Below are positions 25,521 through 33,053 of a DNA stretch of 64,000 nucleotides, piece after piece (the first letter of the stretch is position 1; every line of letters begins with the position of its first letter). This DNA comes from Seohaeicola sp041596235 (GTDB taxonomy: Bacteria > Pseudomonadota > Alphaproteobacteria > Rhodobacterales > Rhodobacteraceae). Location: positions 31,164 to 95,163 of the forward strand of contig JBFHIW010000008.1 in NCBI GenBank assembly GCA_041596235.1, read 5' to 3'. The translations under genes and the position numbers were made by a program. Under the pieces are notes generated by a model that saw only the letters and a program-made list of their open reading frames with translations, did not search any database and was not told the DNA's origin.

Positions 25521-26504
25521 ATGGATATGACCGAGCTTGCCCGGCGCATCATGGCGCAGGACCGCCGCGCCCTGGCCCGTGCGATCACGCTGGTCGAAAG
25601 CAGCCGTGCCGACCACCGCGCCCAGACGACCGAGTTGATCGAGGTGCTGCGGGCGGCGTCGGACAAGCAGGCGTTGCGGGTCGGTCTGTCGGGCACACCG
25701 GGGGTGGGCAAATCGACCTTCATCGAAAGCTTTGGTCTGATGCTGTTGCGCGAAGGGCTGCGGGTGGCGGTTCTGGCGGTTGATCCAAGCTCGGCCCGGT
25801 CGGGCGGGTCGATCCTTGGCGACAAGACGCGGATGGAGCATCTGAGTCGCGAGCCGAATGCCTTCATCCGCCCCTCGCCTGCGCAATCGCATCTGGGCGG
25901 TGTGGCGCGGCGCACGCGCGAAGCGGTGGCACTGTGCGAAGCGGCGGGGTTCGACGTGGTGCTGATCGAGACTGTCGGCGTGGGGCAGTCCGAAACCGTC
26001 GTGGCCGAGATGTCGGACCTGTTCCTGCTGCTGCTGGCGCCTGCGGGGGGCGACGAGTTGCAAGGCGTCAAGCGCGGCATCATGGAGATGGCCGATCTGA
26101 TCCTTGTGAACAAGGCCGATGGCGATCTGAAGGCAGCGGCGCAACGGACCTGTGCCGATTATGCCGGCGCGCTGCGCCTGTTGCGCAAACGACCGCAGGA
26201 CCCCGAGGGATATCCTAAGGCGATGACCGTATCGGCGTTGCAGGTCGAAGGGCTGGAAACCGCCTGGTCCGAGATGCGGGCGTTGATCCAATGGCGGCGC
26301 GAGGCCGGGCATTTCGCCGCGCGCCGTGCAGCACAGGCGGAGTACTGGTTCGGACAGGAGGTGCGGCAAGGGCTGCTTGCCCGGCTGGAACAGCCGCAGG
26401 TGCGGTCAATGCTGCAGGCCGTGGGCCGCGATGTGGCGCAGGGGCGCGTCACTCCTACGGCGGCGGCGCAGGAAATGCTGGAAAAATTGCGCATATCCGG
26501 ATGA
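25521..26504 (+). CDS. meaB: Methylmalonyl-CoA mutase-associated GTPase MeaB
   Basis: A 327-residue GTPase of the MeaB/ArgK family, which protects and reloads adenosylcobalamin-dependent acyl-CoA mutases. The P-loop is GTPGVGKST (about residue 57), followed by VLAVDPSSARSGGSILGDKTRM, ETVGVGQSE and the base-recognition NKAD (LVNKADGD). The C-terminal helical arm used in dimerisation is present. In this group it serves methylmalonyl-CoA and ethylmalonyl-CoA mutases of the ethylmalonyl-CoA pathway; mcd lies 2.3 kb downstream and a cobalamin adenosyltransferase is also in the window. It is divergent from hrpB. Confidence 0.92.
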   Translation: MDMTELARRIMAQDRRALARAITLVESSRADHRAQTTELIEVLRAASDKQALRVGLSGTPGVGKSTFIESFGLMLLREGLRVAVLAVDPSSARSGGSILGDKTRMEHLSREPNAFIRPSPAQSHLGGVARRTREAVALCEAAGFDVVLIETVGVGQSETVVAEMSDLFLLLLAPAGGDELQGVKRGIMEMADLILVNKADGDLKAAAQRTCADYAGALRLLRKRPQDPEGYPKAMTVSALQVEGLETAWSEMRALIQWRREAGHFAARRAAQAEYWFGQEVRQGLLARLEQPQVRSMLQAVGRDVAQGRVTPTAAAQEMLEKLRISG

Positions 26505-26537
26505 TGTGCGCAATCCTGTTGCGTCGATTGGTTCGGA

Positions 26538-27368
26538 TCAGGCCGGGCGCAGGCCGAGCATCTCGCGCGCCTGTGCCGGTGTCGCCACGGGGCGTTCGTA
26601 TTTGCCGCAGAGGTCGGTGACGCGTCTGACCAGCGCGGCGTTCGATGGGGCCAGCGTGTCGCGATCCAGACGGATGTTATCCTCGAGCCCGGCGCGGGTA
26701 TGGCCACCGGCGGCAACGCACCATTCGTTCAGGATGATCTGACCCGGCCCGATCCCGGCCGCACACCATTCCGCATCGGGCATCAGGCGTTCGACCGTCT
26801 TGATGTAGAAATCAAAGGTCTCGCGGTCCACGGGCATGGCGTTCTTCACGCCCATCACGAACTGCACATAGAGCGATCCGGGAATGCGCCCGTCCCGGTT
26901 CATTTTCGCCGCCTGATGGATATGACTCAGATCGAAGCATTCGATCTCGGGTTTCACATCATATGTGACCATCTCGCCGGCCAGCCAATCCACCAGATCC
27001 GGCGGGTTTTCGTATACGCGCGAGGGGAAGTTGTTCGATCCCACCGAGAGCGAAGCCATGTCGGGCCGCAGCGGCAGCATACCGCCCCGTGTCTTGCCCG
27101 CGCCCGAACGACCGCCGGTCGAGAACTGGATGATCATGCCGGGGCAGTGTTTCTCGAGCCCTTCCTTGAGGCGTGCGAATTTCTCGGGGTCGGATGAGGG
27201 CGTGCCATCGTCGTTGCGCACATGGGCGTGCACGATGCTGGCGCCGGCCTCGAAGGCTTCATGCGTGCTTTCGACCTGTTCGGCGACGGTGATCGGCACG
27301 GCCGGGTTGTCGGCCTTGGTCGGAACCGATCCGGTGATGGCGACACAGATGATGCAGGGTTTTGTCAT
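26538..27368 (-). CDS. BKACE family beta-keto acid cleavage enzyme (DUF849)
   Basis: A 276-residue TIM-barrel enzyme of the beta-keto acid cleavage (3-keto-5-aminohexanoate cleavage) family. These use a zinc ion and acetyl-CoA to split beta-keto acids into acetoacetate and a CoA ester. The metal ligands appear as the HxH of SIVHAHVRNDDG near residue 46. Other family blocks are IIQFSTGGRSG, PEIECFDLSHIH and the conserved basic position in GIGPGQIILNEW. The keto acid used cannot be predicted. It is convergent with meaB, and the gap of 33 bases is too short for regulation. Confidence 0.85.
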   Translation of the reverse strand: MTKPCIICVAITGSVPTKADNPAVPITVAEQVESTHEAFEAGASIVHAHVRNDDGTPSSDPEKFARLKEGLEKHCPGMIIQFSTGGRSGAGKTRGGMLPLRPDMASLSVGSNNFPSRVYENPPDLVDWLAGEMVTYDVKPEIECFDLSHIHQAAKMNRDGRIPGSLYVQFVMGVKNAMPVDRETFDFYIKTVERLMPDAEWCAAGIGPGQIILNEWCVAAGGHTRAGLEDNIRLDRDTLAPSNAALVRRVTDLCGKYERPVATPAQAREMLGLRPA

Positions 27369-27477
27369 GAACAGGTCTTTCCGGTTGCGCAGGATTTGGT
27401 TGACACTGGCACATACAAGCAGCGCCCGGCAAGAGCGGGTGGCATTTGGGTATTTGAGGGGCGATGAAAGGGTCGGA

Positions 27478-28089
27478 TCAGCCGCGCCGGCGGCGCAGCA
27501 GCACCCAGGCGCGCAGGTCGGTCAAGGCCTTGAGGGTCGCCGCCACCACAAGCACCGCGAGAATGATCTTTGACACCTGACCCATCGTGCCCTCGATCAG
27601 CAGGGCGTGCAGAACGGTGCCGGATGCAATGACGATGGCCAGTGCCGAATGGCCAAGCCGCCATGCGCGCGGGCCAAGGGCGCGGCGAGAGCGCAGCAGG
27701 GCCAGAAGGGCGGTGGCAAAGATCGCCCACATTGCGAGCACACCCCAGACCGAGAAAGCTGTGGGCGAGGCGAAGAGCAGCGCGTCGATCACGTCAGGCG
27801 GGCTGGTGATCCAGAGGCCCGCGACATGGACGATGACCGCAAGGACAAGCGCCGCACCGGTCCAGCGGTGAACGGCGCGGCCACGCCGCGCCGGGAGGCC
27901 GGGAAGGTAGCCCCCCGCCAGCAGGGGCTGCAGCAGGATCAGGGCCATACCCACCACGCCCGCGAAACCCGCGATGATATACACAGGCTGTCGCCAAGCC
28001 AGAAGCGGGCTGGTTGCGGCGATGGCAAGCGGCGCGGCGATGGTCAGGCTCAGTGCCGCCCAGATCAGGAGGGAACGCTTTGTGGGCAC
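27478..28089 (-). CDS. Ferric-reductase-like membrane b-type cytochrome
   Basis: A 203-residue protein with six predicted helices. Two helices each carry a His pair at the spacing typical of bis-heme ferric reductase/NOX/MsrQ domains: His-x13-His in VHRWTGAALVLAVIVH and again in GHSALAIVIASGTVLH. It should therefore bind two haems b and carry electrons across the membrane. There is no attached FAD/NAD(P)H domain. The start codon is GTG 28089, four bases after the stop of the Tat-exported dioxygenase-like gene, so the two are one operon and may be redox partners. Confidence 0.75.
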   Translation of the reverse strand: MPTKRSLLIWAALSLTIAAPLAIAATSPLLAWRQPVYIIAGFAGVVGMALILLQPLLAGGYLPGLPARRGRAVHRWTGAALVLAVIVHVAGLWITSPPDVIDALLFASPTAFSVWGVLAMWAIFATALLALLRSRRALGPRAWRLGHSALAIVIASGTVLHALLIEGTMGQVSKIILAVLVVAATLKALTDLRAWVLLRRRRG

Positions 28090-28093
28090 AGGG

Positions 28094-28606
28094 TCAGACA
28101 GGTTCCAGCACGAAATCGGCGTGCAATGTCGTGTCGTTCGGGCTGCGCATCACGGGGCGCAGGAAGACGGTCTTGAACGGGCTGTTGTCGATGTCGCGAT
28201 CATAGGCCAGATGCCCGTGCGGTTGACCAAAGGCCGGCACGATCTGCGGCATCTCAAGGCGAAAGGTGCCGTCGGCGGCGGTCAGGGTGGCGCCATGGCT
28301 TTGCGGATCGCGTTCATGCCCCTCGGTCGTGTGGGCCCAGATCTGGATGCGGATGCCCGCCAGTGGCATGCCGTCACCCGCGCGGCGCGCGGTGCCGGTC
28401 ATCCAGAACCCACCGCCACCGATACGTTCGACGATGGGGGCGCCGGGCCGGTAGTTGTTGGCACCGCCACGCATCGTGGGTGTCGGGGCAAGGGATTGTG
28501 CGCGGGCCGGGACCAGCAGGCCGGTGGTTCCGGTTGTCAGGATGGCGCCTGCGGTGGCGCTGCCGGCCAGAAGAAAGCGGCGGCGGGTTGGCGGTGTCTG
28601 GGTCAT
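28094..28606 (-). CDS. Tat-exported intradiol dioxygenase-like protein
   Basis: A 170-residue secreted protein. The N-terminus has a twin-arginine signal (TRRRFLLAG, then a hydrophobic stretch ending near ARAQS). The rest resembles the beta-sandwich core of intradiol ring-cleavage dioxygenases (GIRIQIWAHT, AADGTFRLEMP, PHGHLAYD), including the HxH of the iron site in PHGHL. By eye, the two tyrosine iron ligands of the classical enzymes are not conserved: the places read GHERD and VPAFG. It may bind metal differently or not be a dioxygenase. The frame extends upstream, but ATG 28606 gives the Tat signal at the right place. Confidence 0.65.
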   Translation of the reverse strand: MTQTPPTRRRFLLAGSATAGAILTTGTTGLLVPARAQSLAPTPTMRGGANNYRPGAPIVERIGGGGFWMTGTARRAGDGMPLAGIRIQIWAHTTEGHERDPQSHGATLTAADGTFRLEMPQIVPAFGQPHGHLAYDRDIDNSPFKTVFLRPVMRSPNDTTLHADFVLEPV

Positions 28607-28764
28607 CGCGGTCTCTCTCCTGCTTTGGTCCGACAAGACTGATGCCACTGCGGATGCAGATGGTCCTCTTGTGATTATGGCGTGAAAGCGCGGTCTTTGA
28701 ACCGGCCCTACGGATTTGTGATCGGGCCTGACATGGGCGCCACGAAAACATGGGGAAAACGAAA

Positions 28765-28793
28765 AAGCCCCGCAGTTTGATCCTGCGGGGCTT
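28765..28793 (-). terminator. Terminator of mcd
   Basis: A perfect 11-bp stem (28765-28775 with 28783-28793) and a 7-base loop, followed on the minus strand by TTTTTCGTTTTCC. It lies 23 bases after the mcd stop codon and separates mcd from the Tat-protein gene downstream. Confidence 0.85.
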
Positions 28794-28815
28794 GGGACGT
28801 GGATGTGAAAGGCGA

Positions 28816-30501
28816 TCAGTCCAGCAGGCGCCGAGCGATGACCTGCGCCTGAATTTCGGCCGCGCCTTCGAAGATGTTCAGGATGCGGGCATCGCAGAGG
28901 ATGCGGCTGATCTTGTATTCCAGCGCGAAACCGTTGCCGCCATGGATCTGCAGACCGTTGTCGGCGGCGGCCCAAGCGACGCGCGCGCCGAGCAGCTTGG
29001 CCATCCCAGCCTCGAGGTCGCAGCGGCGATCGTTATCCTTCTCGAAGGCCGAGAAATAGGTCAGCTGGCGCGCAACCATGATTTCCACCGCCATCATCGC
29101 CAGCTTGCCAGAGACGCGGGGGAAGTTGATCAGCGACTTGCCGAACTGCTTGCGGTCGATCGCGTATTGCATCGACACGTCCAGAGCGGCCTGAGCGACG
29201 CCCACGGCGCGGGCCGCGGTCTGGATGCGGGCGGATTCGAAGGTCTGCATCAACTGCTTGAAGCCCTTGCCCTCTTCGCCACCCAGAAGGTTCTCGCCCT
29301 TCACATGGAAGTTGTCGAAGCCAAGCTCGTATTCCTTCATGCCGCGGTAGCCCAGAACCTCGATCTCGCCGCCGGTCATGCCGGGGGTGGGAAAGGGCGC
29401 CTCGTCCGTGCCGGGGGTCTTTTCGGCCAGGAACATCGACAGGCCGCGATGATCGGTGCTGGCGGGATCGGTCCGGGCCAGCAGGGTCATCACATGGGTG
29501 CGCGCGGCATGGGTGATCCAGGTCTTGTTGCCGGTGATGCGATAGTCATCGCCATCCTTGACCGCACGGGTGCGCAGGCTGCCCAGATCCGAGCCGGTGT
29601 TGGGTTCGGTGAAGACGGCCGTGGGCAGGATTTCGGCGCTGGCGAGGCCCGGAAGCCATTTCTGCTTCTGCTCTTCGGTGCCACCGCAGAGGATCAGCTC
29701 TGCCGCGATTTCAGAACGGGTAGCGAGACTGCCGACGCCGATATATCCGCGCGACAGTTCCTCGGACACGACAGCCATCGAGGCCTTGGACAGACCGAAG
29801 CCGCCGTATTCTTCCGGGATCGTCAAGCCGAACACGCCCATTTCGGCCAGTTCGGTGATGATCTCCATCGGGATCAGTTCGTCCTTGAGGTGCCAGTCAT
29901 GGGCGAAGGGCTCGACCTTTTCGATGGCGAAGCGGCGGAACTGCTCGCGGATCATCTCAAGCTCGTCTTCAAGGCCTGATGTGCCCACGGTGATGTTGGC
30001 GGCATGTTCCTGCATCAACGCGACAAGGCGCGTGCGGGCCGTCTGGGTGTTGCCGCCCTGGATCAGGGCCATCACCGCCGGATCGGACAGGCCGCGCGCA
30101 TCATCGGCAGACAGGCCCAGATCCTGCAGGCGCACCACTTCGCCCTGGTTCATCTGGATGCCGCCTGCGATCTGGGACAGATACTCGCCGAAAGCGATCT
30201 GCTGGATCAGTTGCTCGACCTCGCCGAACTTGCCCTCTGCGGTCAGGTGTTCGGCCCATTTCTGCATCTGGCGGAGGGATTCCACATATGTCGCCAGCCA
30301 TGCCAGCCCATGGGCTGCTGTCTGCTCGGCTTCGATCAGCGCGCCAGAGACCTTGCCCGCTTCGCTGACGCGCGCGCGCACGCGATCCTTGGCCTTGTCG
30401 AACAGCTTTTCGACTGGGGCCAGCGCCGCACCGGTGCGCGACAGCAGGTCTGGCAGAATCACCACATGGGTCATTGCAATATCTTGTCCGTCATGGGCCA
30501 T
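28816..30501 (-). CDS. mcd: (2S)-methylsuccinyl-CoA dehydrogenase (ethylmalonyl-CoA pathway)
   Basis: A 561-residue FAD-dependent acyl-CoA dehydrogenase, much longer than the usual 380-400 because of an N-terminal helical extension of about 160 residues. That is the hallmark of methylsuccinyl-CoA dehydrogenase, which makes mesaconyl-CoA in the ethylmalonyl-CoA pathway for acetate assimilation. The dehydrogenase core has FTEPNTGSDLGSLRTRA, RITGNKTWITHA, YAIDRKQFGKSL and QIHGGNGFALEYKISR, and near the end IFEGAAEIQAQVIARRL, whose Glu is the expected catalytic base. ATG 30501 has AAGGA upstream. It is a single gene with its own terminator. Electrons should go to EtfAB. Confidence 0.9.
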   Translation of the reverse strand: MAHDGQDIAMTHVVILPDLLSRTGAALAPVEKLFDKAKDRVRARVSEAGKVSGALIEAEQTAAHGLAWLATYVESLRQMQKWAEHLTAEGKFGEVEQLIQQIAFGEYLSQIAGGIQMNQGEVVRLQDLGLSADDARGLSDPAVMALIQGGNTQTARTRLVALMQEHAANITVGTSGLEDELEMIREQFRRFAIEKVEPFAHDWHLKDELIPMEIITELAEMGVFGLTIPEEYGGFGLSKASMAVVSEELSRGYIGVGSLATRSEIAAELILCGGTEEQKQKWLPGLASAEILPTAVFTEPNTGSDLGSLRTRAVKDGDDYRITGNKTWITHAARTHVMTLLARTDPASTDHRGLSMFLAEKTPGTDEAPFPTPGMTGGEIEVLGYRGMKEYELGFDNFHVKGENLLGGEEGKGFKQLMQTFESARIQTAARAVGVAQAALDVSMQYAIDRKQFGKSLINFPRVSGKLAMMAVEIMVARQLTYFSAFEKDNDRRCDLEAGMAKLLGARVAWAAADNGLQIHGGNGFALEYKISRILCDARILNIFEGAAEIQAQVIARRLLD

Positions 30502-30542
30502 GAATCACATCCTTTTTTCGTTTGGACCCGTCCTATCCATTT

Positions 30543-30559
30543 CGCAGTTGCAGCGCAAC
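30543..30559 (-). promoter_or_regulatory. Motif GTTGCGCT-n-AACTGCG upstream of mcd
   Basis: On the mcd strand this reads GTTGCGCT, GC, AACTGCG, 42 bases before the start codon. The same two half-sites, in the same orientation and separated by 1 or 0 bases, occur twice upstream of pckA (37747-37783). A further GCGCAAC lies near 30596-30602 on the mcd strand. It is probably the site of a regulator of acetate/gluconeogenic metabolism; which one is unknown. Confidence 0.4.
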
Positions 30560-30658
30560 AAAAATACCCAGAAAGCCCATTGGGATAACTGAAAGTTGCG
30601 CATTGAATTATTGCACTGCGGCACTAGCAGCCGTCGCTGCGCATGGTATGAGAAGCGG

Positions 30659-31429
30659 ATGAGCAGCATCCTGTCTTTCATGACACCGGAAATACTGGGC
30701 TTTGCCCTGTTGGTCGCCCTTCTTGCGGGTATCGTCAAGGGGATGGTCGGCTTCGCCATGCCGATGATCATGATATCCTTGCTTGGCTCATTTGTCGCAC
30801 CTGATGTGGCGCTGGCCGGGCTGATCCTTCCGACGCTGGTGACAAACGGGATGCAGGCCTTGCGGCAGGGCTGGGGACAGGCCTGGGCCTCGATCAAGAA
30901 GTTCCGTCTGTTCATGCTGATCGGGCTGGTGGCCATGCTGATCAGTGCGCAACTGGTGCGGATCCTGCCGCAAGAGACGCTTTTGCTGATGATCGGCCTG
31001 CCTGTGGTGCTGTTCTGCGCGGTTCAGCTTATGGGTGTAGAGCTGCGTTTGCCGGAACGTGGCCGCGCCTGGGCCGAAGGTGCGATTGGCGGCTTTGCCG
31101 GATTCATCGGCGGGTTCTCGGGGGTCTGGGGGCCGCCCACGGTCATGTATCTGACGGCGCTTGATACGCCCAAGGTGGAACAGATGCGTGTTCAGGGCGT
31201 AATCTATGGCCTTGGTGCCGTTGCGCTGTTCGGAGCGCATGTCGGCTCTGGCGTGATGCGGGCCGAAACCCTGCCGTTTTCGGCGGCCATGATTGTTCCG
31301 GCCGTGCTGGGCACATGGATCGGGTTCCAGATCCAGGACCGCATAGATCAGCGTGCCTTTCGCAAGGCAACGCTGGCCGTTCTCATGATTGCAGGCGTCA
31401 ATCTGGTCAGGCGCAGTCTGATGGGGTGA
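30659..31429 (+). CDS. TauE/SafE family membrane transporter
   Basis: A 256-residue membrane protein with seven or eight helices, of the TauE/SafE (DUF81) family of anion exporters (sulfite, sulfoacetate and related compounds). The family's repeated pattern is seen in GIVKGMVGFAMPMIMISLLG near the N-terminus and GGFAGFIGGFSGVWGPPTVMYL in the second half. The substrate is not predictable. ATG 30659 is taken as the start; ATG 30680 would also fit. It is divergent from mcd. Confidence 0.8.
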   Translation: MSSILSFMTPEILGFALLVALLAGIVKGMVGFAMPMIMISLLGSFVAPDVALAGLILPTLVTNGMQALRQGWGQAWASIKKFRLFMLIGLVAMLISAQLVRILPQETLLLMIGLPVVLFCAVQLMGVELRLPERGRAWAEGAIGGFAGFIGGFSGVWGPPTVMYLTALDTPKVEQMRVQGVIYGLGAVALFGAHVGSGVMRAETLPFSAAMIVPAVLGTWIGFQIQDRIDQRAFRKATLAVLMIAGVNLVRRSLMG

Positions 31430-31472
31430 CCCACCCCAGCGCCGCGCCTGCAGGATTGTGAGGTTTCCGTGC

Positions 31473-31850
31473 TCAGCGCGCAGCGCTGCTGCGCGGCTCT
31501 GACGATTGGCTGTTGGCGATCTCGGTGATGAAGCTGCGGATCTGGCCCCGCAGTCGATCATCCTTGATGCGTGTCAGCATGGAGGCAATCTTGGTTGCTT
31601 CCTCATCCAGAACCTGCGGCGATGCCGCACCGCTTTCCAGCCCGTCGAAGAAATAAGAGGGGGCGACTTTCAGGATATGTGACAGTTCGAACAGTTTGCT
31701 TGCGGAGATACGGTTGCGGCCAAGTTCGTATTTCTGGACTTGCTGAAACGATATGTTCAAGCCATCGGCAACATCGGTCTGTGTCATCCCGCGCAGGATG
31801 CGCAGCTGTTTCAGCTTCTGACCAACGTGAACGTCTACCGGATGTGACAT
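31473..31850 (-). CDS. XRE family helix-turn-helix regulator
   Basis: A 125-residue DNA-binding protein. Residues 9-65 form an HTH_3 (XRE) domain: VGQKLKQLRILRGMTQTDVADGL, then NISFQQVQKYELGRNRISASKLFEL. The C-terminal half is a short helical region (ATKIASMLTRIKDDRLRGQIRSFI). It is the small alphaproteobacterial XRE type found in many copies per genome; targets are unknown. It is convergent with the TauE gene and divergent from the LysR-like gene across an AT-rich gap. Confidence 0.85.
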   Translation of the reverse strand: MSHPVDVHVGQKLKQLRILRGMTQTDVADGLNISFQQVQKYELGRNRISASKLFELSHILKVAPSYFFDGLESGAASPQVLDEEATKIASMLTRIKDDRLRGQIRSFITEIANSQSSEPRSSAAR

Positions 31851-31951
31851 GGTGCACTCTCATATATTTCTACTATTGAGAGAATGGCGCAACCGTCGAA
31901 TCAATCAACTTGTTAGTTTTTTACGCTTTATTGTGATCAATAATGAAGAAA

Positions 31952-31980
31952 TTGACACAAATCATACTTGGATGTATGAT
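31952..31980 (+). promoter_or_regulatory. Near-consensus sigma-70 promoter in the AT-rich gap
   Basis: TTGACA (31952-31957), a 17-base spacer and TATGAT (31975-31980): a perfect -35 and a -10 one base off consensus, unusually strong for this GC-rich genome. It points at the LysR-like gene starting at 32099, leaving a leader of about 110 bases. The surrounding 31851-32098 is AT-rich and holds no gene. Confidence 0.65.
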
Positions 31981-32098
31981 CTATTCTACGTTAATGGGTT
32001 ATAAATTTACAGTCATTCGTCTCTCTCCCAATCTGCCACCGGTTCCTTAGGCAATGTGTTGTGTGGTCAAGTGACGAGCCTGTGTAGGGGCAAGCAAG

Positions 32099-32983
32099 GT
32101 GAAACAGCAAAGTAATCAATCCCTTCTTTTCGAAATGCTGCGATCCTTCGTTACCCTCGCAGACACTTTGAATGTGTCGCGCGCCGTGAACGAACTGGGT
32201 GTCACGCGTCAGACATTGCGGCGCCATATCGAGCTGCTGGAGGAGGCGCGGGGCAAGTCCCTCTTCTACCTCGAGGACCGGCAATACCATCTGACCGAGG
32301 ATGGGCAGGGCGCTGTCCATGAGGCGCGCAGCCTTCTGGCGCGCGGACGCGCGTGGCTTGACGGGCAGGCGCGGCATCGCGAGGGGCTGTTCAACTTCAC
32401 GCTCACGCGCGAGAACGGGTATTACTATCATCTGCAGCAGCACCCCATCTCGCGGATCTGGACGCATGAGGGGCCGATCCTGCGGGAAACCATCAAGTCA
32501 TGGGCACTGTCCGAAGGGCAGATCGAACATCCCGCTTTCCAGTCGGTGCGCCCGCATGCGCTTGTGTTCCGGTATATCGACAATTACTGGCTTTGCGCCG
32601 AAGTGGGTGAGCGTTCGGATTTCGCCCATTGGTACGGGTGGAGCTGGGCGCGCAGCAGCGTCGGCCTTAAGATTGATGGCCTGCCCGGCGCGGGTCGCTT
32701 CAACTTCTCTGCTGCGCAATCCTATGACGAATTGCGCGCGACCCAGGGGTTGCGTCTGGATCACGTGGCAACGCAGATGCCGCATGGCCCCGATGACGAG
32801 ATGCGCCCGATCTGCTTTGCGCGTCTTCTGCTGGGCAGCCGGTTTCCCGATGGCAGCTTTGCCATGATCTCGATGGTGGATCGGTCCAGTCAGATCGACA
32901 TTCCCGGACTGGATCCACAGCTCATCGAAGCCGCCAGCGGGATTGAGACAGTGGCGCATGAAATAGTGAGTCGCCGCGCATAA
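32099..32983 (+). CDS. LysR-type HTH protein with unrecognised C-terminal domain
   Basis: A 294-residue protein. Residues 8-68 are a LysR-like winged helix (LLFEMLRSFVTLADTLNVSRAVNELGVTRQ is the family opening; LYLED-like wing follows), ending in a linker helix to about 95. What follows is not the usual two-lobed LysR substrate domain: it is rich in aromatic residues (YYYHLQQHPISRIWTHEGP, DNYWLCAEVGERSDFAHWYGWSWARSS) and I do not recognise it. It may sense a ligand differently. The start is GTG 32099, since the HTH needs residues from there; the SD is weak. The next gene follows 70 bases later in the same direction. Confidence 0.7.
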   Translation: MKQQSNQSLLFEMLRSFVTLADTLNVSRAVNELGVTRQTLRRHIELLEEARGKSLFYLEDRQYHLTEDGQGAVHEARSLLARGRAWLDGQARHREGLFNFTLTRENGYYYHLQQHPISRIWTHEGPILRETIKSWALSEGQIEHPAFQSVRPHALVFRYIDNYWLCAEVGERSDFAHWYGWSWARSSVGLKIDGLPGAGRFNFSAAQSYDELRATQGLRLDHVATQMPHGPDDEMRPICFARLLLGSRFPDGSFAMISMVDRSSQIDIPGLDPQLIEAASGIETVAHEIVSRRA

Positions 32984-32994
32984 CGTCTGCGTGA

Positions 32995-33011
32995 AAACTA
33001 TCGGATAGTTT
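32995..33011. promoter_or_regulatory. 17-bp palindrome between the LysR-like and GNAT-like genes
   Basis: AAACTATC, one central base, GATAGTTT: a perfect inverted repeat 11 bases after the LysR-like stop and 43 bases before the next start. Its length and symmetry fit an operator for a dimeric regulator, most simply the neighbouring LysR-like protein. It is AT-rich against a GC-rich background. Confidence 0.5.
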
Positions 33012-33016
33012 ACAAT

Positions 33017-33042
33017 CCTTGGTGGGCCTTTCACCACCAAGG
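33017..33042 (+). promoter_or_regulatory. Hairpin that sequesters the SD of the GNAT-like gene
   Basis: A 9-bp perfect stem (CCTTGGTGG with CCACCAAGG, 33017-33025 with 33034-33042) and an 8-base loop. The 3' arm contains AAGG of the AAGGAG Shine-Dalgarno (33039-33044) for ATG 33054. In the folded leader, ribosome access would be blocked, suggesting translational control. No U-run follows, so it is not a terminator. Confidence 0.5.
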
Positions 33043-33053
33043 AGATCCCTTGC

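Noticed and set aside
25421..26113. Long N-terminal extension of HrpB
   Set aside because: It is antisense to the well-supported meaB gene, and HrpB proteins begin at the residue encoded at 25420.
27400..27470. Possible fifth copy of the 3'-end repeat (GGGTATTTGAGGGG)
   Set aside because: Only a TATTT and G-rich stretch match; the CTTCTTCTTGCC box and the hairpins are missing.
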